DNA from: Verrucomicrobiales bacterium
GTDB taxonomy: Bacteria > Verrucomicrobiota > Verrucomicrobiae > Limisphaerales > UBA1100
Direction: 5' to 3'
Assembly (NCBI GenBank): GCA_002721895.1
Contig: PBLV01000006.1
Span: forward strand, 139,972-203,971
DNA length: 64,000 nucleotides
Each line of letters opens with the position of its first letter. Position 1 is the first letter of the stretch. The notes under the pieces are model-generated. The model made no database searches. It had not been told where the DNA came from and saw only the letters and a list, made by a program, of their open reading frames with translations. Of this stretch, positions 52,043-62,590 are shown piece by piece. The translations under genes were made by a program, and so were the position numbers.

Positions 52043-52774
52043 GTGCTTGACCGAAAACCATGGAAGCTCTGGGAAGCTGCGCTGCTCATCAGCCCCTTCG
52101 TCCTGTCCATTGTGGTTGCACAGTTTGCCCAATCGCAAATCCCCGCCAATGCGCCACCCCCTGTCTTTTCCTTGGGCAACTTTCTGCTCAATTCCGTGGT
52201 TTTTCTTGCCTATGCCGCCTGCGCTGTCGGCATCCTGATGTCCAAATATGAGCTGAGTCTTGACGCCGTGCTGGGGCTTAAAAAAGGACCACTGGCCCAA
52301 CTCCTTCCGACGGCCTTCTTTATCGGATTCGCCATTGTCCCGCTCATGTTCATCCTGCAAATGGGCTGCAATCTTTTCTTTAAAAGCATGGGCATCGCCG
52401 TCGAAGCGCAGAAGAGCATCCAAACATTGAAATCCATGGATACCCCCTTCCAGATTCTGCTTTTCAGCCTCATGCCTGTCATTCAAGCCCCACTCGTGGA
52501 AGAAATTCTCTTCCGCGGCATCCTCTTTCCCTCGCTCCGTATTTCCGTGCCGCGCTGGGTGGCATATTGTGCCCCAGCCTTTCTCTTTTCCGCCGTCCAT
52601 TTGAGTCTACTCAACGCCCTGCCACTTTTTGCCCTGGCCCTACTCCTTACATGGCAGTACGAAAAAACCGGCAACCTCCTGTGCCCAGTTCTTACTCACG
52701 CCGGCTTCAATCTCTGCAATGTTTTGCTGGCCCGCGGTATCATCCCGCTGGAAAAAATCATCCCTCCATCATGA
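52043..52774 (+). CDS. CPBP-family intramembrane metalloprotease
   Basis: 243 residues from GTG, about 6-7 TM helices. The Abi/CPBP motifs are EEILFRGILFPSL (Glu-Glu and Arg), FSAVHLSLLNALPLF (His) and the C-terminal LTHAGFNLCNV (His and Asn). Members process CAAX-type or secreted proteins; the substrate is unknown here. Overlaps thiL by 4 nt. Confidence 0.9.
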   Translation: MLDRKPWKLWEAALLISPFVLSIVVAQFAQSQIPANAPPPVFSLGNFLLNSVVFLAYAACAVGILMSKYELSLDAVLGLKKGPLAQLLPTAFFIGFAIVPLMFILQMGCNLFFKSMGIAVEAQKSIQTLKSMDTPFQILLFSLMPVIQAPLVEEILFRGILFPSLRISVPRWVAYCAPAFLFSAVHLSLLNALPLFALALLLTWQYEKTGNLLCPVLTHAGFNLCNVLLARGIIPLEKIIPPS

Positions 52775-53697
52775 GTGAGGCAAAACTCATCCGAACGCTA
52801 ACCCAAGGGCTGCCCAGTGACGATTCCGTGCATGTGGGACCAGGCGATGATTGCGCAGTGATCAGCACACAAAAGAACGAGGACCTCTGCCTCTTCAAAA
52901 CAGATGCGATTGTCGAAGGCATTCATTTCACCGCTGACACCCGGCCAGAATTGATCGGCCGCAAAGCCATCGCCCGCCCGCTCTCAGACATTGCGGCCAT
53001 GTCCGGCTACCCCACTCATGCACTAATCACCCTGGGACTCCCCAAAATTTTTGACGAGGCCCGGCTTGCCGCAATTTATCAAGGCGCGCAGGAAATGGCT
53101 GCCCAACACGACACCTTCATCGTTGGAGGCGAAACCACCCGCACCAGTGAACTCCTGATTTCGGTGTCCTTGATTGGCCGATGCGATCCCGCCACCGTTA
53201 TCACCCGAGCCGGTAGCCAGACGGGAGACGCCATATTTGTTACTGGTGAACTAGGCGGCTCCTTGGCTGGTAAACACCTCGACTTCATGCCTCGACTGCA
53301 GGAATCCCACTGGCTATCTGGCAGGTTTGACATCCACGCCATGATCGATCTCAGCGATGGATTGGCCACCGACCTTCACCATCTACTCAACGATCAAATT
53401 GGCGCGGAGCTACTCACCACTGCCATCCCCATCAGCAAGGCCGCCAAGGAGTACTCGCGGGCCAACCCTTCGGGCAAAACCCCACTCCTTGCCGCCTTGA
53501 CTGACGGTGAGGATTACGAACTCCTCTTCACCCTCCCTGCGAAACAGGCAGTCTCGCTGCACGACGAATGGAAACAATCTTTCCGAGAACTTCCGCTCAA
53601 GTGCATTGGCAAAATCACTCGCAAACCCGGCATTTCGCTGCGCGATGAAAACGGCGCACACTCTCTCAATGTCAAAGGTTACGACCATCTCAAATAA
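52771..53697 (+). CDS. thiL: Thiamine-monophosphate kinase
   Basis: 308 residues from the ATG that overlaps the CPBP stop. Features: DDSVHVGPGDDCAVI, FKTDAIVEGIHF, RPLSDIAAMSGYP, GGETTRTSELLISVSLIG, MIDLSDGLATDLHHL and DGEDYELLF, all of ThiL. It makes thiamine diphosphate. The long frame before the ATG is within the CPBP gene. Its 3' end overlaps tsaE by 29 nt. Confidence 0.94.
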   Translation: MSEAKLIRTLTQGLPSDDSVHVGPGDDCAVISTQKNEDLCLFKTDAIVEGIHFTADTRPELIGRKAIARPLSDIAAMSGYPTHALITLGLPKIFDEARLAAIYQGAQEMAAQHDTFIVGGETTRTSELLISVSLIGRCDPATVITRAGSQTGDAIFVTGELGGSLAGKHLDFMPRLQESHWLSGRFDIHAMIDLSDGLATDLHHLLNDQIGAELLTTAIPISKAAKEYSRANPSGKTPLLAALTDGEDYELLFTLPAKQAVSLHDEWKQSFRELPLKCIGKITRKPGISLRDENGAHSLNVKGYDHLK

Positions 53698-54097
53698 CCC
53701 CGAGGAAACCCAAGCGCTTGGCAATGAGTGGGCACGACTCGCCCAACCCGGCTGGGTCATTGGCCTGGAAGGCGATTTGGGCACGGGCAAAACACAACTG
53801 GTCAAGGGCATCGCTCTCGGCTTGGGGATCGCCACTCCAATCACATCGCCCACTTTCACTCTCGTATGTGAACATCAGGGCAAGCTGCCACTGAATCATC
53901 TCGATTTTTACCGCCTCGAAAATGACACCCAGATTCTGGCCGCCGGGCTCGAGCCATACTTCGATCCAACGGGCATTTCCGTCATAGAATGGATCGACCG
54001 ATGGACAGGCCCCCGTCCCCCAAAATATCGGCACGTTCGACTAACCCAGACCGGCGAAACCGAACGCCGCATTGAGCATGAAGATTTTGGCTCTTGA
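53669..54097 (+). CDS. tsaE: TsaE, tRNA threonylcarbamoyladenosine ATPase subunit
   Basis: 142 residues. Walker A GDLGTGKTQLVKG, then ITSPTFTLVCEH and HLDFYRLEN are the TsaE signatures, with a Walker-B-like VIEWIDRW. It cycles the TsaB-TsaD complex in t6A synthesis. The ATG at 53669 lies inside thiL; earlier starts would give a longer, unsupported N-terminus. Overlaps tsaB by 20 nt. Confidence 0.92.
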   Translation: MSKVTTISNNPEETQALGNEWARLAQPGWVIGLEGDLGTGKTQLVKGIALGLGIATPITSPTFTLVCEHQGKLPLNHLDFYRLENDTQILAAGLEPYFDPTGISVIEWIDRWTGPRPPKYRHVRLTQTGETERRIEHEDFGS

Positions 54098-54701
54098 ATT
54101 CAGTAGTCGCCGACGTAGCGTGGCCGTGGCTGATGGTGCCAATTTACTGGCTAAGGTGGAGACCAATGAAGTCAGCCAATCCCCCCTGATGCTTGTCGAT
54201 CAAGCCTTGGGCGAAGCTGACATCGACCAAACCCATGTTGAAACAATTGCCTTGGGAATTGGCCCTGGAAGCTACACAGGAATCCGATCCGCCATTGCCA
54301 CCGCACAAGGATGGCAATTCGCAAACGATATCAACCTTTATACCACCAGCAGTGCCGAAATCCTCGCCTCCACCGCCCGCACCAACGGAATTCGTGGGAA
54401 GGTGCATTTCATCATCGATGCCCAGCGCCATGAGTATTACCAAACCACATGGAAACTCACCGACGATTCACAGACAGAATCAGCCCCACTGCAAATCATC
54501 GGCGTATCAGAAGCCGCAACATTGGAAGCCCATGGCCCCGACGCCACCGGTTTTCCCTTCTGCACCCCTCTCTATCCAGACGCTGCGGCTCTCGCCAGAA
54601 TGGCAGCCAGCCAAACCCGGTTTCCCCCATGCAAACCCATCGAGCCGATCTACATCAGGTCCATTGATTTCACAAAGGCGCCGCCACCTCGCGCCCTGTG
54701 A
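54078..54701 (+). CDS. tsaB: TsaB, tRNA threonylcarbamoyladenosine scaffold subunit
   Basis: 207 residues from the ATG giving MKILALEFSSRRRSVAV; a TTG 6 nt earlier is also possible. The ASKHA fold signature GIGPGSYTGIRSAIATAQGW is complete. TsaB dimerises with TsaD, which is not in the window. Forms one coupled unit with thiL and tsaE. Confidence 0.93.
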   Translation: MKILALEFSSRRRSVAVADGANLLAKVETNEVSQSPLMLVDQALGEADIDQTHVETIALGIGPGSYTGIRSAIATAQGWQFANDINLYTTSSAEILASTARTNGIRGKVHFIIDAQRHEYYQTTWKLTDDSQTESAPLQIIGVSEAATLEAHGPDATGFPFCTPLYPDAAALARMAASQTRFPPCKPIEPIYIRSIDFTKAPPPRAL

Positions 54702-54747
54702 ATGACCCAAACTTGCCAAGCACAACGCGCCTTCGCAAATCTTGCCC

Positions 54748-55890
54748 GTGAGCTTCTCCCATCGATGCTGGGCTGAAATTGACCTCGACGCTCTGCGCAG
54801 CAACCTCGCGTGGCTACGCCACCGCATCGGCCCGGAGTGCTCGCTGATGACCGTGGTTAAAGCCGACGCCTATGGCCATGGTCTGCGACAGATCGCCGCA
54901 CTGCTCATGCAGGCCGGGACCGATATTTTTGGCGTGGCCAATCTTAACGAAGCCCGGAACATTCGGGCCGTTGGCCGCGGCTGGCCCATCCTCATGCTTG
55001 GCGCATGTCTTCCCGACGAAACCGAGCGCGCCATCAAGGACAATGTAATGCCCACCTTGTCCACGTCTGAGGAAGCCCGCCGCTTCTCGCGCATGGCCCG
55101 CAAACTCAAGCGCACTGTCAGCGCCCATGTGAAGGTAGACACCGGCATGGGCCGACTGGGCGCCCCCCCCGAACAGATGCCCGCGCTGCTGGATGAAATC
55201 AAGCGACTGCCCAACCTTAACGCTGTCGGACTCTACACCCACTACGCTGACGGTGAGAACGACGCCACTTTCACGCGTAAACAACGCACCCAGTTTCAAA
55301 GACTTGCAAAACAACTGACCGCCGCGGGCCATCACTTCAGCCACTTCCATGCCAACAACAGCGCCGCACTGCTTCACGAGCCCCAGTCTATGCACAACCT
55401 TGTCCGGCCCGGGCTATTGGTGTACGGCGTTCTCCCCTCGGGGCGACGCCGCCCGGCTGCCGCCCTAAAACGCCATCTTCACCCTGCGCTTGCTTGGAAG
55501 TGCCGCATCTCCCTGATCAAGGAAATTCCCAAGGGCACAACCCTCAGCTATGGTCGTTCTTACATCGCACAACGGCGCATGCGCGTAGCCACGCTCACCG
55601 CGGGCTATGGCGACGGCTACCTCCGCTCCGCCCATCGCGAAGCTCGCGTGCTAATCGGCGGCAAACAATGCCCCATCCTCGGCTGCATCACCATGGACCA
55701 AATGCTGGCCGACGTCTCGCGCGTACAAACTCCAAACCCGGGCGATGAAGCCACGCTGATTGGCCATCAGGGCAAAATGGAAATCAGCGCAAACCAGCTT
55801 TCTCAGTGGGCGTCAACTGTCCCTTGGGAAACCCTCACCGCCATAACCCACCGTGTCCCTCGCCTGTACCGCGGAGACCAAGCCGCCTGA
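54748..55890 (+). CDS. alr: Alanine racemase
   Basis: 380 residues from GTG 54748 (a TTG two codons earlier is an alternative). PLP lysine Lys38 is in TVVKADAYGHG, the phosphate-binding and metal regions include KVDTGMGRLG and FHANNSAALLH, and the catalytic Tyr is in TAGYGDGYLRSAHREARV. It provides D-alanine for peptidoglycan. Forty-six nt after tsaB and 3 nt before the DUF368 gene. Confidence 0.95.
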   Translation: MSFSHRCWAEIDLDALRSNLAWLRHRIGPECSLMTVVKADAYGHGLRQIAALLMQAGTDIFGVANLNEARNIRAVGRGWPILMLGACLPDETERAIKDNVMPTLSTSEEARRFSRMARKLKRTVSAHVKVDTGMGRLGAPPEQMPALLDEIKRLPNLNAVGLYTHYADGENDATFTRKQRTQFQRLAKQLTAAGHHFSHFHANNSAALLHEPQSMHNLVRPGLLVYGVLPSGRRRPAAALKRHLHPALAWKCRISLIKEIPKGTTLSYGRSYIAQRRMRVATLTAGYGDGYLRSAHREARVLIGGKQCPILGCITMDQMLADVSRVQTPNPGDEATLIGHQGKMEISANQLSQWASTVPWETLTAITHRVPRLYRGDQAA

Positions 55891-55893
55891 TCC

Positions 55894-56844
55894 ATGCCCC
55901 TGTTGCGTTTCATCAGCCTGATCATCAAGGGCGCAGCCATGGGGGCCGCCAACGTCATCCCTGGCGTTTCCGGAGGCACCATTGCGCTCATCACCGGCAT
56001 TTACGAGGAACTCATCACCACCATAAAAAGCTTCGGCTGGCAGTCAGCACGATTGCTGTTTAAAGGAGAATTCCGAAAAGCTTTCAACCATGTCAATGGC
56101 CCATTCGTCTGTGCCATCGGCGTGGGCCTGCTCGCCAGCGTCTTCACCCTCGCCAAACTTCTCGAAAAGGTACTGAACGAAAAGGAACAATTCACCCTGG
56201 CCTTTTTCTTCGGGCTCATCCTCGCCTCTGTCTTTTCCGTTGGCCGCCGGGTGCCAAGATGGTACGCTCAACATGCCGTTCTCTTTGCCGTCGGAGTCGG
56301 CCTCGCCATCAGCATTGTTTTCCTTCGACACGCCGGCCCTAACCCCGCGTCCTGGTATGTCTTCCTGTGTGGAACCGTTGCCATGAGCGCCATGATTCTC
56401 CCCGGCATCTCTGGCTCATTCATTCTCCTCCTCATGGGCAACTTCCTTCTCATCATGAACGCCATCGGTTCATTCAACATTTCTGTACTTGCCCCCTTTG
56501 CCCTCGGCTGTGCTTTCGGCCTCATGGCCTTCTCACGCGCACTGTCTTATATTCTCGAGAAATGGCGTCATGCCACCCTTTCGGTGCTCACGGGGTTCGT
56601 TGCTGGCTCCTTGCTCATCATATGGCCTTGGAAACTCAAAAAACATCTCATGGGCGAAAACGGTGAAATAATCCTGCGCGAAGGAAAGCCCATCCTGATT
56701 GGATATCAATGGTATCCCCCTGACTTTAGCCCGCACACCGGCCATCTCGCGCTGATCATGCTCGCAGGAGTCGGTATCGTGCCGCTTCTGGAATTCTTCG
56801 CTGATCCAAAACCCGAAGAGCCAAAGTCAACCGCCGGTGAATAG
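55894..56844 (+). CDS. DUF368 polyprenyl-phosphate transporter (PopT-like)
   Basis: 316 residues, about 8-9 TM helices. The two DUF368 signatures are MGAANVIPGVSGGTIALITG and LPGISGSFILLLMGNF, the internal-repeat motifs. DUF368 (PopT) proteins have been linked to return of undecaprenyl phosphate across the membrane. The position 3 nt after alr supports a wall-synthesis role. Ends in an acidic cytoplasmic tail. Confidence 0.88.
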   Translation: MPLLRFISLIIKGAAMGAANVIPGVSGGTIALITGIYEELITTIKSFGWQSARLLFKGEFRKAFNHVNGPFVCAIGVGLLASVFTLAKLLEKVLNEKEQFTLAFFFGLILASVFSVGRRVPRWYAQHAVLFAVGVGLAISIVFLRHAGPNPASWYVFLCGTVAMSAMILPGISGSFILLLMGNFLLIMNAIGSFNISVLAPFALGCAFGLMAFSRALSYILEKWRHATLSVLTGFVAGSLLIIWPWKLKKHLMGENGEIILREGKPILIGYQWYPPDFSPHTGHLALIMLAGVGIVPLLEFFADPKPEEPKSTAGE

Positions 56845-56887
56845 CCCGCCCTTGTCCATGCCGCCCAGATAAACTATTAAGACCGCA

Positions 56888-58180
56888 GTGGACTTACGAT
56901 TAATGAGCCTGCTCGGGCTGGTGGCATTCCTTGCCATGGCATGGGGCATCTCGCTGCGAAGAGATCGATTCCCATGGCGCATCGTGCTCTCGGGAATTGG
57001 CCTGCAGTTGGCGCTGGCGCTATTTATGCTCAAAACACCCGTGGGCGAAAAAATTTTTTCTTTCGCCAAGACCGCTGTCCAAAAACTACTGGATGCCGCC
57101 GAAGCCGGCACCTCACTGGTTTTCGGCCCTTTGGCCAACCACGGAGAGATGGGCGAAGCATTCGGTAAAATTGGCGACAGCCGTGACGACACCGGCGCGT
57201 TGGTCGCCATCATCATCGCTGGTACCATCATCCTCGTGGCCACCGTCTCAAGCCTGCTTTACCACCTCGGCATCCTGCAACACATCGTGCGCGGCATGGC
57301 GTGGGTAATGCGCCGCCTCCTCGGCACCAGTGGCAGCGAAAGCCTCTGCAGCGCCGCCAACGTATTCATGGGCCAAACCGAGGCGCCCTTGGTCATCAAG
57401 CCCTACCTCAAGGGTATGACACGCAGCGAAATCATGACCATGATGGTGGCTGGCATGTCCACCATCGCCGGAGGCGTATTTGCCGTATATGCAAGCTTCG
57501 GCAAAACCGCCGGCTACCTCGACATGGCCGGCCACCTACTCACCGCCTCAGTGATGGCTGCGCCAGTGGCATTGCTGATGGGCAAAATTCTCCTGCCCGA
57601 GTCTGAAACAAGCCCCACCGCTCATGGGGCCACCGCTGAGGTAAAGCCTGAGACCTCCAACATACTCGATGCCCTTTGCCAAGGTGCCGGCGACGGAATG
57701 AAGCTCACCATCAACGTACTGGCTATGCTGATCGCCTTCACCGCCGTAGTAGCGCTCTTAAACATCCTCATCGCCCAGCCCCAGCAATGGATCGGTGTGG
57801 CTACGGAAAGCACATACACCTTTCAAAACATCCTCGGCTGGCTCAACGCACCTTTTGCTTTTCTGATGGGAGTTCCTTGGGAAGACTGCACCGCCGTCGG
57901 GCAGGTGCTCGGCGAGCGAATCGTGCTCAATGAATTCATGGGCTTTAAGGCACTGACCAATCCCGAAATCACCACGCTGGCACATGAGCGCAGTTTTTAT
58001 ATCACCACTTATGCCATTTGCGGATTTGCCAATTTCGCCAGCATCGCCATCCAAATCGGAGGCATCGGCTCACTCGCATCCGAACGCCGCAAAGATCTCG
58101 CCCAATTCGGCCTCCGTGCCATGGCCGGCGGCGTGCTCGTCAGCTACATTAATGCCTGCATCGCAGGGTTGTTTATTTAA
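56888..58180 (+). CDS. nupC: Concentrative nucleoside transporter (CNT, NupC family)
   Basis: 430 residues from GTG with about 9-10 TM segments. Family motifs: NVFMGQTEAPLVIKPYLKGM, MTMMVAGMSTIAGGVFAVYA, FLMGVPWEDCTAVGQVLG and YAICGFANFASIAIQIGG. Takes up nucleosides with protons or sodium, which fits the punA/cdd salvage genes elsewhere in the window. Confidence 0.92.
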   Translation: MDLRLMSLLGLVAFLAMAWGISLRRDRFPWRIVLSGIGLQLALALFMLKTPVGEKIFSFAKTAVQKLLDAAEAGTSLVFGPLANHGEMGEAFGKIGDSRDDTGALVAIIIAGTIILVATVSSLLYHLGILQHIVRGMAWVMRRLLGTSGSESLCSAANVFMGQTEAPLVIKPYLKGMTRSEIMTMMVAGMSTIAGGVFAVYASFGKTAGYLDMAGHLLTASVMAAPVALLMGKILLPESETSPTAHGATAEVKPETSNILDALCQGAGDGMKLTINVLAMLIAFTAVVALLNILIAQPQQWIGVATESTYTFQNILGWLNAPFAFLMGVPWEDCTAVGQVLGERIVLNEFMGFKALTNPEITTLAHERSFYITTYAICGFANFASIAIQIGGIGSLASERRKDLAQFGLRAMAGGVLVSYINACIAGLFI

Positions 58181-58189
58181 AACTCTGCC

Positions 58190-58245
58190 CTCTGTGCCTG
58201 TGTGATTAAAGAATCGTCTACTACAGAGACACAAGGAACACGGAG
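58190..58245. repeat. Degenerate accacagagg-type inverted repeat
   Basis: Imperfect arms of about 15 nt (ctctgtgcctgtgtg and cacaaggaacacggag) enclosing about 25 nt, in the spacer after nupC. Wording of the arms recalls the perfect copy at 24318-24368. No T run after it. Confidence 0.5.
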
Positions 58246-58287
58246 ATTGGTTCTTGCTGAAATTATTCCGTTGCCCACAATCGGCGG

Positions 58288-61200
58288 ATGAACCGTGCTG
58301 CGCTTTTCTTGTTGCTCGTTTTCTCCCCTTCCCTTTTTGCCGACGACAAGAAACCGCCTGAGAAATTCTCCGACAGCCTTAAGGGATTCGTGGATAATTT
58401 CAAGGGGCGCGGAGCGTTGAATGATGGCTCTGAGCCGTCCACGCCCGCTGAGGGCATCAAGAAGCTCAAGATGGCTGAGGGGCTGGTGATGCAGGTGGTG
58501 GCGCATGAGCCGCAGGTGGCGCAGCCGCTGAACATTTACTTCGACGAACGCGGGCGCATGTGGGTGACGCAGTATCTGCAGTATCCCTTCCCGGCCGGGC
58601 TGAAGGTCATGGAGTACGACAAGTACCTGCGCGCGGTATTCGATAAAGTGCCACCGCCGCCGCCGAATCATTTTCGCGGCAAGGACAAGATTACCATCCA
58701 CGAAGACACGGACGGTGACGGCGTCTTCGATAAACACAAGACCTTCCTCGATGGACTGAACATGGCCCGCAGCGTCATCACCGGACGCGGCGGTGCGTGG
58801 GTGCTGATGCCGCCGTATCTGCTTTTTTATCCGGACAAAGATCGCGACGACATCCCTGATGGCGATCCCGAGGTGCACCTCACCGGCTTCGGCCTCGAGG
58901 ACACGCACTCCGGCGCCAATAGCCTCCGCTGGGGGCCAGACGGCTGGATTTACGGCGCGCATGGCAGCACGTGCACCGCAGAAATTCAGGGTATCAAGTT
59001 TCTCGGACAGGCCATTTGGCGTTATCATCCGCGCACAAAAAAGTTTGAAGTCTTCGCCGAGGGCGGCGGAAACACATTCTGTTTGGACTTCGACAGCCAA
59101 GGCCGCACCTTCAGCGGCACCAACTACGGCAACACGCGCGGCGTCCATTACGTGCAAGGCGGCTGCTACATCAAAGGCTGGGCCAAGCACGGGCCATTGA
59201 TCAATCCGCATGCGTTCGGCTTTTACCAACACATGGCGCACGAGGGTTACAAGCCGCGCTTCCCGCAATCGACCATCATCTACGAGGGCGGCAAGTTGCC
59301 CAGTTACGAGGGACACATCATCGCCGGCATGGCGCTGGTCAATCGCGTGCAGGCCAGCCGCATTTACAAAGACACCTCGAGCTTCCGCACCGTCGACACC
59401 GCGCCAATGGTGACCACCGATGACCGCTGGTTCCGCATTGTCGACACCAAGGCCGGTCCTGATGGCGCGGTGTATTTTGCCGATTGGTATGACAGCCGTC
59501 TGAGCCACCTCGATCCCCGCGACACTTGGCACAAGAGCAGCGGACGTATTTACCGCATGCATGCCAAGGGCGCGAAGACCATCAAGCCCTTCGACCTCGG
59601 CAAGCTGTCCACCACCGAGCTCATCAACACCCTCGTTCACCCCAACAAGTGGCACCGCCAAACCGCGCAACGCATCCTCGCCGATCGCCGCGACAAATCG
59701 CTCGTACCCGGACTCACGAGAATTGCCTTGGTAAACGACGGCCAAATCGCGCTCGAAAGTTTCTGGGCCATCAACCACAGCGGCGGTTTCACCACGCAAC
59801 TCGCCGAGCAAACGCTGCGGCACAAACACCCGTTCATTCGCTTCTGGACCATACGCCTGCTCGGCGACAGCCATCTCATGACCCCCGCCCTGCGCAATCA
59901 ACTTACCGAGTTGGCCAAAACCGAAAAGCATCCCGAAGTCCGCAGCTGCCTCGCCGCGTCCTGCAAACGCTGGGCAGCGAAGGATGCCTTTCCCATCCTC
60001 GCCGCTCTCATTCGCCGCACCGAAGACGCCAACGACAAACACATCCCGCTCCTCCTTTGGTGGGCGATCGAGAAAAAGGCCACCGGCGACCGGGACGCCA
60101 TCACCAAGCTGCTCGCCGACCAATCGATCTGGACAACGCAGATGATGCGCCAGCACCTCATCGCGCGCATCGCCCAGCGTTACACCGCTGAGCGAACGCC
60201 CGCCAACCTCGCCACCGCCGCCCGCATTCTCGCCCAGGCTCCGAGCGATGCCGATCGCGACCAGCTCATCAAAGGCCTCGAGGCCGGCCTGCAGGGAAAC
60301 GCGGTGCAGAATCCGCCCGCCGCGCTGGTCACCGAGACGCGTAAACTTTGGAAAACCCGCACCCACACGCCGCAGCTCATTTCACTGGCCACCCGCCTCG
60401 GCCTGCCTGAGGCGATGGCGGAAGCGATGGAGCTCGTCAAAAACCCGAAAACCCCCGCCAACGACCGGCGCGCGTTGACCAAGCTGCTTTCCGAACGCCG
60501 CAGCGCCGATGCGCTCAAGCTGTTGCTCGCGGAATTTAGGGCCAGCAACAACAGTAGCCGTCGCATTGAATTGATGACGGCAATGCAGCGCTTTGAGGAT
60601 GCCGCGGTGGGCACGTCGCTGTTGGCGCGTTATGCCGAGATGCCCCAGCGCGAGCGCGATAGTGCGCAGAATATTTTGAGCAGCCGCGCCGATTGGTCGC
60701 TGGCGTTCGCGCGCGGAGTCGATGCGGGCACCATCAAGCGCGAGGACGTGAAGCCTGCCACGGTGCTCGCGATGCAAGGCCACAAGCGCAAGGCCATTGA
60801 TGCGCTCGTGAAGAAGCACTGGGGACAACTGCGCCAGAGCAGTGAAGACAAACAGAAGCGCATCGCCGCGGTTGGCGCGTTGATTACCGAGAACAAGGGC
60901 GACGCCAAGGCGGGCGCGCAAGTGTACGCCATCGCGTGCGCGGCGTGCCATCGCTATAAGGGGAAAGGAGGCAACATCGGGCCGAACCTCGACGCATATC
61001 AGCTGAACAATCCGGGCTTTCTCATCCCCGCCGTGGTCGATCCCAGCCTTGGCATCCGCGAGGAGTTTGCCGGCTTCAACGTCGTCACCAAGGACAACCA
61101 GCGCCTCACGGGCTTTATCGCCCAAAACGCGCCGCAGTTCATTGTCCTGCGCGACCTCGCCCAAAACTCCATTACCCTGCCGCGCAATGAAATCAAGGAT

Positions 61201-61299
61201 CTTCAGGCCATGCCCGTCTCCCTTATGCCCGAGGGCCTGCTCGACGCCCTCACTCCGCAGCAGGTGCGCGACCTTTTTGCGTTCCTCATGCAAAAGTGA
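58288..61299 (+). CDS. PVC-type heme-binding dehydrogenase-like protein
   Basis: 1,003 residues with a signal peptide ([15 protein letters not shown]). About 50-420 is a soluble-dehydrogenase beta-propeller ([51 protein letters not shown]); about 430-860 is a HEAT-like helical region; the C-terminal cytochrome c domain has CAACH at 884-888 and a distal Met candidate after residue 970. This architecture is characteristic of PVC bacteria. Function unknown; probably extracytoplasmic oxidation of a sugar or alcohol with electrons passed to the heme. Confidence 0.88.
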   Translation: MNRAALFLLLVFSPSLFADDKKPPEKFSDSLKGFVDNFKGRGALNDGSEPSTPAEGIKKLKMAEGLVMQVVAHEPQVAQPLNIYFDERGRMWVTQYLQYPFPAGLKVMEYDKYLRAVFDKVPPPPPNHFRGKDKITIHEDTDGDGVFDKHKTFLDGLNMARSVITGRGGAWVLMPPYLLFYPDKDRDDIPDGDPEVHLTGFGLEDTHSGANSLRWGPDGWIYGAHGSTCTAEIQGIKFLGQAIWRYHPRTKKFEVFAEGGGNTFCLDFDSQGRTFSGTNYGNTRGVHYVQGGCYIKGWAKHGPLINPHAFGFYQHMAHEGYKPRFPQSTIIYEGGKLPSYEGHIIAGMALVNRVQASRIYKDTSSFRTVDTAPMVTTDDRWFRIVDTKAGPDGAVYFADWYDSRLSHLDPRDTWHKSSGRIYRMHAKGAKTIKPFDLGKLSTTELINTLVHPNKWHRQTAQRILADRRDKSLVPGLTRIALVNDGQIALESFWAINHSGGFTTQLAEQTLRHKHPFIRFWTIRLLGDSHLMTPALRNQLTELAKTEKHPEVRSCLAASCKRWAAKDAFPILAALIRRTEDANDKHIPLLLWWAIEKKATGDRDAITKLLADQSIWTTQMMRQHLIARIAQRYTAERTPANLATAARILAQAPSDADRDQLIKGLEAGLQGNAVQNPPAALVTETRKLWKTRTHTPQLISLATRLGLPEAMAEAMELVKNPKTPANDRRALTKLLSERRSADALKLLLAEFRASNNSSRRIELMTAMQRFEDAAVGTSLLARYAEMPQRERDSAQNILSSRADWSLAFARGVDAGTIKREDVKPATVLAMQGHKRKAIDALVKKHWGQLRQSSEDKQKRIAAVGALITENKGDAKAGAQVYAIACAACHRYKGKGGNIGPNLDAYQLNNPGFLIPAVVDPSLGIREEFAGFNVVTKDNQRLTGFIAQNAPQFIVLRDLAQNSITLPRNEIKDLQAMPVSLMPEGLLDALTPQQVRDLFAFLMQK

Positions 61300-61348
61300 G
61301 AACCGCTTGATTCGACCGAGCCCTTCCGCTACCGTCCGCCCTCCCCCC

Positions 61349-62587
61349 ATGGCGTACATCAACGAACATTTTTTGAAGCTCAAGGCCGGCTATCTCTTTC
61401 CCGAGATTGGCCGTCGCGTAAACGAATTCACACAGGCCAACCCCGACAAGGCCGCCGGTCTCATCCGGTGCGGCATCGGCGATGTGACGGAAGCGTTGCC
61501 GGAAGCGGTCATCGAAGCACTGCACTCAGCCGTCGATGAGATGGGGAACCGTGAGACCTTCCGCGGATACGCTCCCGAGTTGGGATACGATTTTCTTCGC
61601 GAAGCAATTGCAAAGCATGATTATGCCGCGCGCGGAATGGACATTAGTGCCGATGAGATTATTGTGTCCGATGGCGCCAAGTGCGATTCTGCGAACATCC
61701 TCGACATTCTCGGCAGCCAAAACCGCATCGCCATCACCGACCCCGTGTACCCCGTGTACCTCGACACCAACGTGATGGCCGGGCACACCGGCCCCGCCGA
61801 TGACGCCGGGCTTTTCGAGGGTATCATTTATCTGCCGTGCACCGACGCAAACGCTTTCGTGCCCGCCATCCCCGACGAACCGGCTGATCTCATTTACCTT
61901 TGCTACCCGAACAACCCCACCGGCGCCACCGCTACCAAGGCGCAGCTCGCCGCGTGGGTGGACTACGCCAAGGCCAACGGCAGTATCATTCTGTACGATG
62001 CCGCGTACGAGGCGTTCATTCAGGATGCTGATATGCCGCATTCCATATTTGAAATCGAAGGCGCGCGTGATTGCGCCATCGAGTTCCGCAGCTTCTCCAA
62101 GAACGCCGGCTTCACCGGCACCCGCTGTGCTTTCACCGTCGTGCCGAAGGGCTTAACCGCCAAAGACGCCGCCGGCAACGACCACCCTCTCCACGCCCTT
62201 TGGGGACGCCGCGTGGCGACGAAATTCAACGGCACCAGTTACCCCATCCAACGCGCCGCCGCTGCCGTCTACACTGAGGCCGGCCAGGCACAAGTGCGCG
62301 CGCTCATCGACCATTACATGGGCAACGCCAAAATCCTGTGCGAAGCGGCCAAGGCCGCGGGGCTCGAAGTTTTTGGCGGCACGAACGCGCCTTACATTTG
62401 GGTCAAGACACCCAATGGCGCCCCGAGTTGGGATATTTTTGATAAGGTGCTCAACGAAGCTGCCGTGGTCATCACCCCCGGCGCGGGCTTTGGCACCGCC
62501 GGCGAAGGCTACTTCCGGATAAGCGCGTTCAACAGCCGCGCGAATGCGGAGGAAGTGGCGAAGCGGATCGGCGCGATGGCGTGGTAG
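61349..62587 (+). CDS. dapL: LL-diaminopimelate aminotransferase
   Basis: 412 residues from the ATG giving [20 protein letters not shown], the exact DapL-type opening. PLP lysine Lys251 is in [35 protein letters not shown] and [13 protein letters not shown] are further DapL patterns. It converts tetrahydrodipicolinate to LL-DAP in one step, the lysine/peptidoglycan route of PVC bacteria and plants. The longer frame lies inside the previous gene. Confidence 0.94.
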   Translation: MAYINEHFLKLKAGYLFPEIGRRVNEFTQANPDKAAGLIRCGIGDVTEALPEAVIEALHSAVDEMGNRETFRGYAPELGYDFLREAIAKHDYAARGMDISADEIIVSDGAKCDSANILDILGSQNRIAITDPVYPVYLDTNVMAGHTGPADDAGLFEGIIYLPCTDANAFVPAIPDEPADLIYLCYPNNPTGATATKAQLAAWVDYAKANGSIILYDAAYEAFIQDADMPHSIFEIEGARDCAIEFRSFSKNAGFTGTRCAFTVVPKGLTAKDAAGNDHPLHALWGRRVATKFNGTSYPIQRAAAAVYTEAGQAQVRALIDHYMGNAKILCEAAKAAGLEVFGGTNAPYIWVKTPNGAPSWDIFDKVLNEAAVVITPGAGFGTAGEGYFRISAFNSRANAEEVAKRIGAMAW

Positions 62588-62590
62588 GAA

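Noticed and set aside
58177..60366. 729-residue open frame on the minus strand
   Set aside because: It is antisense to the PVC heme-binding gene, whose signal peptide, motifs and CAACH are clear. GC-rich codons free the opposite frame of stops.
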